A DNA stretch of 8,400 bases, taken from positions 1 through 8,400 of the forward strand of contig JAOZLN010000096.1 in NCBI GenBank assembly GCA_029934845.1, written 5' to 3'. A program made the translations under genes and the position numbers. The stretch comes from Candidatus Sabulitectum sp. Lineage in GTDB: Bacteria; Fermentibacterota; Fermentibacteria; Fermentibacterales; JCC-6. The first letter of the stretch is position 1; the number at the start of each line of letters is the position of its first letter. The notes below the pieces were generated by a model. That model searched no databases, was not told where the DNA came from, and worked only from the letters and a program-made list of their open reading frames with translations. This document shows, piece by piece, positions 1-7,207 of this stretch.

Positions 1-575
1 GCCAGCACAAAGCTGTCCGGATGGTGTCCCCCGGAGCCCGGATCAGCAGTAAGAACAGCTGCCGGGTAATTCGTGAACATCAGCATATCAACGATCTTCC
101 CCAGTGGTCTGGGTTCGGACAGCTGAGAAAGCCAGAGCAGAACTAAAAGAGTTCTACCTGCATACTTCATATACTTTTCGGTTATTAGAAAAATCAGCGA
201 GAAAGAAACGGATATCAGCGGTGCAGAAGCCCAGAACTGCCATGGGGGCTGGCTTGAGACTGCAAATACGATAATTGAAGAAATCAGCATTCCTGCCAGC
301 CCGGGAATTAACCATTCGGCAGTTCTCACCATACCTTCTTTATCTCCCCGCTTTATCAACCCCAGAAGACCGGATCGGGCCGCAGAATCATTCCAGCCTG
401 TAATAAGAAAAATTGCCGGAAGGAATAACGAGAAGGAAAGAAGCTGTAAAAGCATTTCTTCAGTTGGGGCAACCACAAACACACTGGCCAGTAACAGAAC
501 ACTGAGCCATAACCTGCTTCTCCGATCAATTGCCCGTTCCCACATCAGCTTTGCAGTAAGGATGATCAGCTGCAA
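1..575 (-). CDS. integral membrane protein, possible ABC-2-type permease partner (3' end outside window)
   Basis: An uninterrupted minus-strand frame of 191 codons runs from a TTG at 575-573 to the window edge, so the C-terminus is missing. The TTG start is chosen because GAAGG (minus strand, 589-585) lies 9 bases upstream and the start sits 2 bases after the stop of the preceding gene. An in-frame ATG at 545-543 is the alternative but lacks a clear ribosome site. The translation is strongly hydrophobic, with likely membrane helices near residues 22-36, 42-60, 88-107, 114-132 and perhaps 139-152. A polar, basic stretch lies between the second and third helices (about 62-86), and a Gly/His/Pro-rich segment (178-187) comes near the edge. 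I do not recognise the family. An ABC-2 permease role is inferred only from its position behind an ABC-2-like ATPase-fold protein. It could equally be an unrelated multi-pass protein. Confidence 0.72.
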   Translation of the reverse strand, partial: MQLIILTAKLMWERAIDRRSRLWLSVLLLASVFVVAPTEEMLLQLLSFSLFLPAIFLITGWNDSAARSGLLGLIKRGDKEGMVRTAEWLIPGLAGMLISSIIVFAVSSQPPWQFWASAPLISVSFSLIFLITEKYMKYAGRTLLVLLWLSQLSEPRPLGKIVDMLMFTNYPAAVLTADPGSGGHHPDSFVL

Positions 576-577
576 AT

Positions 578-1528
578 TTAGAAACCTTCTTTCCCGTGGA
601 ACAGATCAACCGGGATCTTTGATTCGTCAGGGGGATTGAACATTTTCAGCAGTGCAGCAGGAGGAATTGGAGAGAGTTGAAGTTCAACAACTGCTCTTGA
701 GTTTGCCCTTGCGGTAAGCATCAGTTTGGTGATGGCATGCACAGTATCAGCATGGGTAAACTTATACAATCCGTTAGTGTGTACCAGGTTCTTGATCCCA
801 TCAATGTTCTCCAGCTGTTTTCTGGGCAGGGAAGGATAGAAGGAAACGGTAATCTCTGCCCCTCCCAGAGAGATTGCAGCCAGTTCGGAATGTCTAACGA
901 TCCTGCATATGCCGTTTTTATCGCAAAGTGCAATGCGCTCTACACCATAGGGTATCTGACCCAGTGAAGATGCCCTGAAAAGAACCGTGTTGCCTACTTC
1001 AGAGAATTCTTTCAGCTTGGCATGAAGAGAATCATGAACAGGGCATTCAACGATCAGCAGTTTTGGGTTGGTTGCCATTGCAATTGCCATGGAGGTTCTC
1101 TGGGTCACTGATGATTCCAGCTTGTCAATCGGAATTCCTGTAGCTGCTGTAAGATCAAGCCAGCCAATAAGTTCATCCGTGAGGTGCGAAGCTTCATTCC
1201 GGTTCTTGCCTGACCCGGTAACAGCCAGGCTTACACAGCCCTTTACAGTCATACCAGGTGGTGCTTCAATAGTGTCTGAAATATAGCCTGTTGAACTTCT
1301 GCCCTGGCGTGAAGTTGCCAGTGCCATATCTGCTCCTGTAACAACCTTACCTGCAGGTGGTGAAGAGAAACCAGCAGCATACCTGGCAAGAGTGTGTGCT
1401 GCTGAATCCTTCTCTCCAAGAAGAGCCGCCATCGCCCCGGCAAGTACGGCAAAATCAATGGAAAGAGGAAGATCCCTTCCCAGTGAGACTCCAAGGTACT
1501 TAAGAAGAACTTTCGGCGGCTGCTTCAC
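578..1528 (-). CDS. degenerate (probably catalytically inactive) ABC transporter ATPase-like protein
   Basis: This 316-residue protein follows the plan of an ABC-2-type (DrrA/GldA-like) ATPase, yet each nucleotide-handling motif is eroded. At the Walker A position, residues 38-46 read GEKDSAAHT instead of GxxGxGKST, so the P-loop lysine is Ala44. The Q-loop region (81-95, ending PPGMTV) lacks its Gln. The signature at 137-144 is LESSVTQR instead of LSGGxxQR. Walker B at 157-163 is LLIVECP instead of LLILDEP, with Cys162 in place of the catalytic Glu. The H-loop His is Ser187. The helix after the signature (144-156, ending NPK) and the C-terminal extension (about 225-300, with an IPPAALLKMF segment where DrrA-type proteins have PSLEDVF) are retained. 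The start is GTG at 1528-1526, overlapping the upstream TAG by one base with no good ribosome site, which suggests translational coupling. ABC ancestry is inferred by eye from motif spacing. A regulatory or structural role is likely, because ATP hydrolysis looks impossible. Confidence 0.8.
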   Translation of the reverse strand: MKQPPKVLLKYLGVSLGRDLPLSIDFAVLAGAMAALLGEKDSAAHTLARYAAGFSSPPAGKVVTGADMALATSRQGRSSTGYISDTIEAPPGMTVKGCVSLAVTGSGKNRNEASHLTDELIGWLDLTAATGIPIDKLESSVTQRTSMAIAMATNPKLLIVECPVHDSLHAKLKEFSEVGNTVLFRASSLGQIPYGVERIALCDKNGICRIVRHSELAAISLGGAEITVSFYPSLPRKQLENIDGIKNLVHTNGLYKFTHADTVHAITKLMLTARANSRAVVELQLSPIPPAALLKMFNPPDESKIPVDLFHGKEGF

Positions 1529-2529
1529 TATTGCTGCTTTTTCAGTTTTGCTAAAAGGCTTTTGTCAGCGATCTCAAGAGCTTTTACAACACCCATTCCG
1601 CTTCTTCCCGATGTTCGTGGAGTTGCCCCGGTTTCGATGCATCGAAGAAATTCTTCCATCTCTGAATGCAGAGGTTCAAAAGAATCGATCTGCGGGCTGA
1701 CGATATCGCCTGTTCGGTATGAGAGCTGGTATTCCCCAAAGGTTTCTGGTTCGAGAATATCAACGCCTTTGTCGAATATCTTAATTTTTTCATAGGGTTC
1801 TGTATCATCGTAGATCAGCATCTTTCTGCTTCCCACAATGACAGTTTTTCGCAGTTTTGAGGGTGCCAGCCATGCAACCTGAACATTTGCTGTGGCTCCG
1901 CTTGGGAAACCAAGATTGATAAATGCAACATCAGGAATACCACTGAGGACATAATCATGTCCGAAGGCTTCTACAAGATCAGGCTCTTCGTTAAGCCAGT
2001 AAAAGAGCATGGAGAAATCATGCGGTGCAAGATCCCATATGACAGAAACATCCTTCTGGTGAAGCCCAAGGTTCACTCTGGTACTGGTGATGAATCTGAT
2101 ATCTCCCAGCTCTTTGCTGTCAAGGATCTGTTTGATCTTCAATACTGGAGGAGAGTACAGGAACGTATGTCCAACCATGGTTACAAGATTGTTGTCTTCG
2201 GCGTACTGTACCATTTCCTCGGCTTTTTTTGTGTCCTCAGCAAAAGGTTTTTCCACAAAGACATGCTTGCCCGACTTCATTGCCTCCATGGCCAGAGGGT
2301 AATGGCTTGAAACGCTTGTAGCAATTATCACAGCATCAATCGACGGGTCATTGAAAATTTCTTTGGCATCCAGCGTTTTTTCGCATGTGGGGAATCTCTC
2401 TGCTATCTTGTTCAGACGCCCGGGATCACTGTCACAGATCACTATCTTGTCACTTCTTCTGTTTGCTACGATGTTTCTAAGAAGATTGGGACCCCAGTAC
2501 CCAAGTCCTATCACTCCGATGTTGGCCAT
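1528..2529 (-). CDS. Gfo/Idh/MocA family NAD(P)-dependent oxidoreductase
   Basis: This 333-residue protein is a normal-length member of the family of sugar and cyclitol dehydrogenases. The Rossmann dinucleotide motif GLGYWG is at residues 8-13. ICDSDPGR (31-38) ends strand 2 with an acidic residue that would bind the ribose. IIATSVSSHY (68-77) precedes the family hallmark EKP at 93-95, whose Lys94 is a catalytic or binding residue in characterised members. WDLAPHD (165-171) supplies the active-site His170. Such proteins often act on UDP-sugars or other hexose derivatives in surface polysaccharide or sugar metabolism, but nothing here fixes the substrate. The ATG at 2529-2527 is preceded by AAGGAGG (minus strand, 2540-2534), so the start is firm. 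It is first in the minus-strand unit and overlaps the pseudo-ABC gene by one base. Whether the two are functionally linked is not evident from sequence. Confidence 0.93.
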   Translation of the reverse strand: MANIGVIGLGYWGPNLLRNIVANRRSDKIVICDSDPGRLNKIAERFPTCEKTLDAKEIFNDPSIDAVIIATSVSSHYPLAMEAMKSGKHVFVEKPFAEDTKKAEEMVQYAEDNNLVTMVGHTFLYSPPVLKIKQILDSKELGDIRFITSTRVNLGLHQKDVSVIWDLAPHDFSMLFYWLNEEPDLVEAFGHDYVLSGIPDVAFINLGFPSGATANVQVAWLAPSKLRKTVIVGSRKMLIYDDTEPYEKIKIFDKGVDILEPETFGEYQLSYRTGDIVSPQIDSFEPLHSEMEEFLRCIETGATPRTSGRSGMGVVKALEIADKSLLAKLKKQQ

Positions 2530-2619
2530 TTTCCCTCCTTATTGGATTACATAATTGCTACACTCATGCCTGAAAGCTACAACAAAAGAAATCGATGGTA
2601 AAGTACCGATCTGCTGATA

Positions 2620-2670
2620 CACTTTTCCTGAAAGTGAAATAGTCTCAGGTGGCTGTGTCATTTCGACACA
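2620..2670. promoter_or_regulatory. two 6-5-6 inverted repeats in the divergent intergenic region
   Basis: CACTTT-N5-AAAGTG (2620-2636) and TGTGTC-N5-GACACA (2654-2670) are both perfect, with 6-base arms and a 5-base spacer; their centres are 34 bases apart. A TTGACA hexamer lies on the minus strand at 2682-2677, just upstream of the second repeat when read toward the oxidoreductase gene, but no good -10 follows at 17 bases. The arms differ between the two repeats, so they are not copies of one operator. They could be binding sites for regulators of either divergent gene, or chance palindromes. The rest of the 2530-2781 gap holds the two ribosome sites and the clpB-side repeats. Confidence 0.35.
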
Positions 2671-2714
2671 CTATTCTGTCAATATTCTCCGAGATGTATG
2701 GATACAAACGATAA

Positions 2715-2760
2715 TTGCTAATATTAAGGTCTTGCCCCTTGGTCAGACTCTTGCTAATAC
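2715..2760 (+). promoter_or_regulatory. putative clpB promoter with duplicated TTGCTAATA
   Basis: TTGCTAATA occurs at 2715-2723 and again at 2751-2759, 36 bases apart. Each copy contains an extended -10-like TGC-TAATAT or TGC-TAATAC. The second copy has TTGCCC (2732-2737) exactly 17 bases upstream of TAATAC (2755-2760), a weak but correctly spaced sigma-70-like pair. No CIRCE element (TTAGCACTC-N9-GAGTGCTAA) is present, and I see no convincing sigma-32 promoter, although clpB is usually a heat-shock gene. The promoter assignment is by eye and weak. Confidence 0.35.
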
Positions 2761-2781
2761 AGTAAGTAAAAAGGAGGAAAC

Positions 2782-5364
2782 ATGACACTTGATAAACTAA
2801 CCATCAAAGCAAGGGAGGCAGTGACTGAAGCAGTTAACTTTGCCTCTTCTGCAGGTAACCCCGAGGTTACTCCGTTACACATCATCCATGCGCTTATAGG
2901 GGATGATTCCGGCACCATACCCGGGGTCTTGAACCGTCTTGGCGTACAGATTACCCCGCTTGCCGATCTGGCTGGAAACGCTCTTGGAGATCTGCCCCGA
3001 TCTTCAGGGGGGGCTCAGCCCGCCCTGTCCCGTTCTTCATTGAATGTTCTGAAAGCTGCTGAAAAGGTGTCCATCGGGATGAAGGACGATTTTATTGCCA
3101 GTGAACACATCTTCATGGGTGTTCTTTCTTCTCACGGGAAAGCAGCTGAAATACTTCATGAATCGGGAATTACCGAACAAAACTTTCTTCAGGCTCTTTC
3201 TGATATAAGAGGTTCTTCCAGGGTAACAAGCGAAAATGCAGAGGACAGCTATGAGGCTCTTAAAAAGTATACAAAGGATCTTACTGCTCTTGCCAGCCAG
3301 CAGAAGCTGGATCCGGTAATAGGCAGAGACGATGAGATAATGCGTACAATGCAGATACTCTGCCGACGCAGGAAGAACAATCCGGTTCTTATCGGTGAGC
3401 CCGGCGTTGGCAAAACCGCTATTGCCGAGGGGCTTGCAGCCAGAATAGCCCAGGGTGATGTTCCGGAAACTCTTAAAAACAAAAGTCTTATGGCGCTGGA
3501 TATGGGTGCTCTTATAGCAGGAGCTAAATTCCGTGGAGAATTTGAAGAGAGGCTTAAAGCTGTTCTTGCAGAGATATCTGCCAGCGATGGCAGGGTTATT
3601 CTTTTCATCGACGAAATGCACACTCTTGTTGGCGCAGGTGCTGCTCAGGGATCAGTAGATGCAGCGAATATGCTTAAGCCTGCTCTTGCCAGAGGAGAGT
3701 TGCATTGCATCGGGGCAACTACCCTTGATGAATACAGAAAATATATAGAGAAGGATGCTGCACTTGAGAGGCGATTCCAGCCTGTTCTTGTAGAGCCGCC
3801 CTCTGTGGAGGATACTATAAATATTTTGCGGGGTCTCCGTGAGAAATATGAGGTTCACCATGGAATTCATATTCAGGATCCAGCTCTTATAGCAGCCGCT
3901 ACCCTCAGCGACAGATATATCTCTGATCGTTTCCTGCCTGATAAAGCAATAGATCTTGGGGATGAAGCAGCCAGCCGTCTTAGAATAGAGATAGACAGTA
4001 TGCCTGCTGAAGTTGATGCCCTGAAACGACAGATCACAAGGCTTGAGATCGCAAGGGAGGGTTTAAAGCGGGAAAGAGACAAGGCATCAAAGAGCAAACT
4101 GGGTGAAGTAAAAAAAGAGATTGCAGATCTTAAAGAGGAGTATTCTGCGCTGGAGGCCAGATGGAAAAATGAAAGGGAGGCCATAAACCGCACCAGAGAG
4201 CTTTCCCGTAAGCTGGATGATCTTCGTATCGAGGAAAAGAAGGCGGAGAGAAAAGGTGATCTTTCCGAGGTGGCCAGGATCAGATACGGCGATCTCCGAA
4301 CTGTTCAGGATGAACTTGATAATGCCAGAAAAGGGCTGGCATCTCTGCAGGAAAACGGTGCAATGCTTACAGAGGAAATAACTGCTGAGCAGATTGCTGC
4401 TGTGGTTTCCAGGTGGACTGGAATTCCTGTGTCCAGAATGCTGGAGGGAGAGCGGGAAAGACTTCTTCATATGGAGGAAGCACTTAAGCAGACAGTGGTC
4501 GGACAGGATCATGCTGTAGGTGCAGTGTCAAGGGCTGTTAGAAGAGCAAGAGCAGGAGTGCAGGATCCCAACCAGCCTCTTGGCAGTTTTATATTTATGG
4601 GACCTACTGGTGTTGGAAAAACTGAGCTTGCCAAGAGTCTTGCAGGTTTTCTTTTCGACAGCCAGGAAGCCATGATAAGAGTGGATATGAGTGAGTTCAT
4701 GGAAAAACACTCTGTTTCAAGGCTTATCGGAGCACCTCCCGGCTATGTAGGTTATGATGAGGGCGGTTATCTAACCGAAGCTATTCGCAGAAAACCGTAC
4801 TCTGTAGTGTTGTTTGATGAGATAGAGAAGGCTCATCATGATGTGTTCAATGTATTTCTTCAGATCCTGGACGAAGGAAGACTTACTGACGGACAGGGAA
4901 GAACCGTGGATTTCCGCAATTCTGTGCTGATAATGACCTCAAATCTGGGCAGTGACTGGATCGGAACGGTTGGACGAGAGCTGGCTCCGGCAGAAAGAGA
5001 CAAAAGAGCGATCAGGGAACTGGAAGCAAAATTCCGTCCTGAATTTCTTAACAGAATAGACGAAGTTGTCATTTTTGATTCGCTTACAAAGGAACAGATC
5101 CGGGGAATCGTTGCAATTCAAATAGAAAGGCTGAATGCTGTTCTTGCCGGGCAGAACCTTTCTATATCAGCGTCTGATAGTGTTATTGAATATCTTGCAG
5201 AACTGGGTTACGATCCGGATTATGGTGCAAGACCATTAAAGAGGGTAGTCCAGAGAAAGATACAGAACAAACTTGCTGAGGCAATTCTTAAAGGCGAGAT
5301 CCCTGAAGGCAGTTCTCTCAGAATAGATCTTGATGGTGATTCGCTGGTATTTATACCGGAATAG
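2782..5364 (+). CDS. clpB: ATP-dependent protein disaggregase ClpB (Hsp100)
   Basis: This 860-residue protein has the full ClpB length and order; it is a cytosolic hexameric AAA+ machine that extracts proteins from aggregates together with DnaK. It has an N-terminal Clp repeat domain (about 1-145). NBD1 carries Walker A GEPGVGKT (205-212), pore loop KFRG (249-252), Walker B ILFIDE (273-278), sensor-1 GATT (311-314) and arginine fingers R330/R331. A charged coiled-coil middle domain (about 405-525) separates ClpB from ClpA/ClpX types and implies DnaK cooperation. NBD2 carries GPTGVGKT (607-614), pore loop GYVG (654-657), VVLFDE (675-680), arginine finger R758 and sensor-2 GARPLKR (815-821). 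No IGF/L-type ClpP-docking loop is seen, as expected. The ATG follows AAGGAGG (2771-2777). Oddity: the usual DLIDEAA or DLVDEAA after NBD1 reads DLGDEAA (Gly393). The gene is transcribed alone. Confidence 0.98.
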   Translation: MTLDKLTIKAREAVTEAVNFASSAGNPEVTPLHIIHALIGDDSGTIPGVLNRLGVQITPLADLAGNALGDLPRSSGGAQPALSRSSLNVLKAAEKVSIGMKDDFIASEHIFMGVLSSHGKAAEILHESGITEQNFLQALSDIRGSSRVTSENAEDSYEALKKYTKDLTALASQQKLDPVIGRDDEIMRTMQILCRRRKNNPVLIGEPGVGKTAIAEGLAARIAQGDVPETLKNKSLMALDMGALIAGAKFRGEFEERLKAVLAEISASDGRVILFIDEMHTLVGAGAAQGSVDAANMLKPALARGELHCIGATTLDEYRKYIEKDAALERRFQPVLVEPPSVEDTINILRGLREKYEVHHGIHIQDPALIAAATLSDRYISDRFLPDKAIDLGDEAASRLRIEIDSMPAEVDALKRQITRLEIAREGLKRERDKASKSKLGEVKKEIADLKEEYSALEARWKNEREAINRTRELSRKLDDLRIEEKKAERKGDLSEVARIRYGDLRTVQDELDNARKGLASLQENGAMLTEEITAEQIAAVVSRWTGIPVSRMLEGERERLLHMEEALKQTVVGQDHAVGAVSRAVRRARAGVQDPNQPLGSFIFMGPTGVGKTELAKSLAGFLFDSQEAMIRVDMSEFMEKHSVSRLIGAPPGYVGYDEGGYLTEAIRRKPYSVVLFDEIEKAHHDVFNVFLQILDEGRLTDGQGRTVDFRNSVLIMTSNLGSDWIGTVGRELAPAERDKRAIRELEAKFRPEFLNRIDEVVIFDSLTKEQIRGIVAIQIERLNAVLAGQNLSISASDSVIEYLAELGYDPDYGARPLKRVVQRKIQNKLAEAILKGEIPEGSSLRIDLDGDSLVFIPE

Positions 5365-5375
5365 ATCACGCTTCT

Positions 5376-5420
5376 AGATAGTGCCCTTCGGGATTTACTC
5401 CCGGAGGGTGCTGTTAATTT
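5376..5420 (+). terminator. hairpin downstream of clpB, likely transcription terminator
   Basis: AGTGCCCTTCGGGA (5380-5393) pairs with TCCCGGAGGGTGCT (5399-5412) around a 5-base loop, giving a 14-bp stem with three G:U wobbles that can extend by about three more pairs outward. It begins 15 bases after the clpB stop. The following tract GTTAATTT is only moderately T-rich, so termination may be imperfect, or the hairpin may belong to the structured region that follows. Confidence 0.55.
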
Positions 5421-5640
5421 GGAGCCTGACCGAAAATACAACATCGGCATTAGTCACCCCACGAACGGTTTTAAAACACGCCGATTCTCGTCAAGTTGCT
5501 ATTCCGTGCTACCGCTCGGGACGCCCTCAGTTACTGACTTCGTTGCTCTCTTTTCTAATCAGCATGCTTTCTCCGGTAATTTGATTGTAATCTATGTTTT
5601 TTCTGGGAATCTGCGGTTCTTTAGACTATACTAAGGGTTG
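5419..5640. other. unexplained non-coding intergenic block, possible structured RNA or dispersed repeat
   Basis: Together with the hairpin before it, this leaves 311 bases (5365-5675) without a credible gene. Open frames cross it on the plus strand, but none has a ribosome site or protein-like character, and the longest begins inside the terminator stem. It contains a long-range inverted repeat, with ATCGGC near 5444 and GCCGAT near 5480. It also holds the palindrome GTTTTAAAAC, a stem TTCCG/CGGGA (5502-5506 with 5517-5521, one wobble) and a self-complementary TCAGTTACTGA. It lacks the Leu-CTT and AGA-rich texture of the neighbouring genes. I cannot match it to a known RNA family; a repeat is an inference. 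Confidence 0.35.
5627..5632 (+). promoter_or_regulatory. -10-like hexamer upstream of the zinc-ribbon gene
   Basis: TATACT matches the sigma-70 -10 consensus at five of six positions and lies 43 bases before the ATG at 5676. No good -35 is seen at 16-18 bases upstream (TGGGAA at 5604-5609). It is a plausible start for the two-gene unit that follows the clpB terminator, but weakly supported. Confidence 0.3.
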
Positions 5641-5664
5641 TTCACCCTGAAACTGAAACGCATG

Positions 5665-5670
5665 TGGAGG
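5665..5670 (+). promoter_or_regulatory. ribosome binding site deciding the start at 5676
   Basis: TGGAGG lies 5 bases before the ATG at 5676. An in-frame GTG at 5664 would add four residues (MEEN), but that GTG overlaps the ribosome site itself and has none of its own, so 5676 is the better start. Confidence 0.75.
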
Positions 5671-5675
5671 AAAAC

Positions 5676-7196
5676 ATGACAAGATACGGATGTTTTGAGA
5701 TCAGAACCAGTTGCAGAAGCTGCGGACATCCAATTCCAGTTAACGCTCCGCAGGGGTTACTTACATGCGCAGCATGTTTTGAAGAGATGGTAATATCGCC
5801 TGAGCGAATCGCTGGATTTCTTAATGATTTTGAAGAGGAGTATGAAGGCTTCACAGAGGGACAGGGCCAGGGTGGAACTCTTATGAGCGGTGATGGTACT
5901 TTCAAATACGGTTACTGGCGACTGGAGCCTCGTTGTTCTTCCTGCCGAACGGCTCTTCCCATTCCTGAGGAACCCGGTATTTCCTCAATTAGATGCAGCA
6001 ACTGCAATCTCAAGTATTTTGTCTATCCTGTTCCGGAGCCGATTCAGAAGAAGGTGCCTTCTGCCAGGCTCTGCTTTACCCTTCAACCTCCGCCTGGCAA
6101 CAGGGCCTCAGGTGATCTGGCAGTAAATGATGCCTCACCGGAACCGGTAGTTATGTCTTGTCCTCAGTGTGCTGCTGCCCTTGCTGTTTCATCAGTAAGC
6201 GAGAGGATAATGAAGTGCAACTATTGCAATACAGAAGTTTATGTTCCAGATACCATCTGGAAGAGGCTTCATCCTGTTGTAAAGAGTGAGGAATGGTTTG
6301 TCAGTTTCGAAGGTCAGACAGGTGCTCAAATTCAGGCATCAAGAAGATTGAGAGACCAGAAAGACCAGCGGAAAGAACTGAAAGCACGACGATTGAACAA
6401 CGCAGCTGATAAGATCGGTGTCAGGTTCAAGCCAATACTGAAATATGCAGGTGTGGTTGCAGCTCTGTTCCTGATCATGGCTTTTGCTCTTTTTGCTACT
6501 GGACACAATTATTCGGAAGTAATGAAAAGGCTGTCGGCTCTGACCGGAGTTGTTTTTACCATTTCTGTGGTGTCTATTCCGGTTGGTTTTGCTTTAAGAT
6601 CATTCTTTTTTGCAAGGATAGGCAAGGGCAGGGTGTGCAAACAGGCAATGGCGCATTTAGCTGAAAAACACAGCTGGAAGCATCGCTCAGCAGAGCACAA
6701 CAGCACTCTTGGCTATATAAATGCAAAGTATTGCGGAAGAGATATCGAAATTGATCCAGCAGATGACTATGCAATTGAAGTTGAGTTAAATGATTCACCA
6801 TTTTACCTGAGTACAGAGGTTCCCGGGTACCCCGGTGATGAAGTGCAGAGGTTTACCACAGGCGACAGCACATTTGATGATCTTTTTCCCATTCGTTATG
6901 CCACACCTGTACTTGCAGAAAGAATAGAAAGATCTGTGGATGAAACAAAAGCTGTTCTTGCCCCTGTATACTGGTTTTTGGATAGATGGGAGGGCATGCT
7001 GGGACGGCTTAAAATAGACAGCAGTGATGTTTCGGTTCATCTTATTCCAGGTCATATAGAGATAATGGACTCTGGTGGCAAATACCTGCCTGGGGAGTAC
7101 ATTGAGCCTTTGCTTGAGGATATGATGGTTCTTGCTGCAGCAATCGAGGCAGTTGCGACAGGTAAAGAGCCAGAGTTACCCGCTAACAAAAAATAA
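5676..7196 (+). CDS. triple zinc-ribbon membrane protein of unknown function
   Basis: From the ATG at 5676 this encodes 506 residues. Three CxxC...CxxC zinc-ribbon pairs are present: C13/C16 with C31/C34, C87/C90 with C107/C110, and C162/C165 with C181/C184. Each has 14-16 residues between pairs, so they look like internal repeats of one module. The third continues into a YVPDTIWKRLHP segment, which I recall from other uncharacterised zinc-ribbon proteins. A highly basic, probably helical stretch (about 223-240) precedes two membrane helices (about 257-276 and 290-313). A further basic patch follows (314-322), so by the positive-inside rule both termini should be cytoplasmic. The C-terminal domain (about 320-495) contains FTTGDSTFDDLFPIRYA (393-409), which resembles the TGDxxFDxxF motif of several uncharacterised membrane-anchored protein families. 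No catalytic motif is recognised. It is probably co-transcribed with the membrane protein gene that starts 11 bases downstream. Metal binding is a firm prediction; function is unknown. Confidence 0.88.
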   Translation: MTRYGCFEIRTSCRSCGHPIPVNAPQGLLTCAACFEEMVISPERIAGFLNDFEEEYEGFTEGQGQGGTLMSGDGTFKYGYWRLEPRCSSCRTALPIPEEPGISSIRCSNCNLKYFVYPVPEPIQKKVPSARLCFTLQPPPGNRASGDLAVNDASPEPVVMSCPQCAAALAVSSVSERIMKCNYCNTEVYVPDTIWKRLHPVVKSEEWFVSFEGQTGAQIQASRRLRDQKDQRKELKARRLNNAADKIGVRFKPILKYAGVVAALFLIMAFALFATGHNYSEVMKRLSALTGVVFTISVVSIPVGFALRSFFFARIGKGRVCKQAMAHLAEKHSWKHRSAEHNSTLGYINAKYCGRDIEIDPADDYAIEVELNDSPFYLSTEVPGYPGDEVQRFTTGDSTFDDLFPIRYATPVLAERIERSVDETKAVLAPVYWFLDRWEGMLGRLKIDSSDVSVHLIPGHIEIMDSGGKYLPGEYIEPLLEDMMVLAAAIEAVATGKEPELPANKK

Positions 7197-7207
7197 GGAA
7201 TTCTTCT

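Noticed and set aside
1957..2310. 117-residue plus-strand frame within the oxidoreductase gene
   Set aside because: It is antisense to the EKP and His-containing core of a clearly real Gfo/Idh/MocA protein.
2740..2760. Possible CIRCE half-site (CTCTTGCTAA) upstream of clpB
   Set aside because: It matches only the GCTAA end of the right arm and has no TTAGCACTC partner at 9 bases.
3037..3621. 194-residue minus-strand open frame inside clpB
   Set aside because: It lies wholly antisense to the conserved NBD1 of ClpB, and its translation is Ser/Cys/Phe-rich with no recognisable domain. It is a shadow of the real gene, as are the other antisense frames within 3249-5450.
5381..5584. 67-residue plus-strand open frame after clpB
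   Set aside because: It begins inside the terminator-like hairpin and has no ribosome site. Its translation is not protein-like.
5664..5675. GTG start at 5664 adding four residues to the zinc-ribbon protein
   Set aside because: This codon overlaps the TGGAGG ribosome site that serves the ATG at 5676.
5642..5905. 87-residue minus-strand frame over the start of the zinc-ribbon gene
   Set aside because: It is antisense to the first zinc ribbon and is Ser/Pro-rich, with no ribosome site worth noting.
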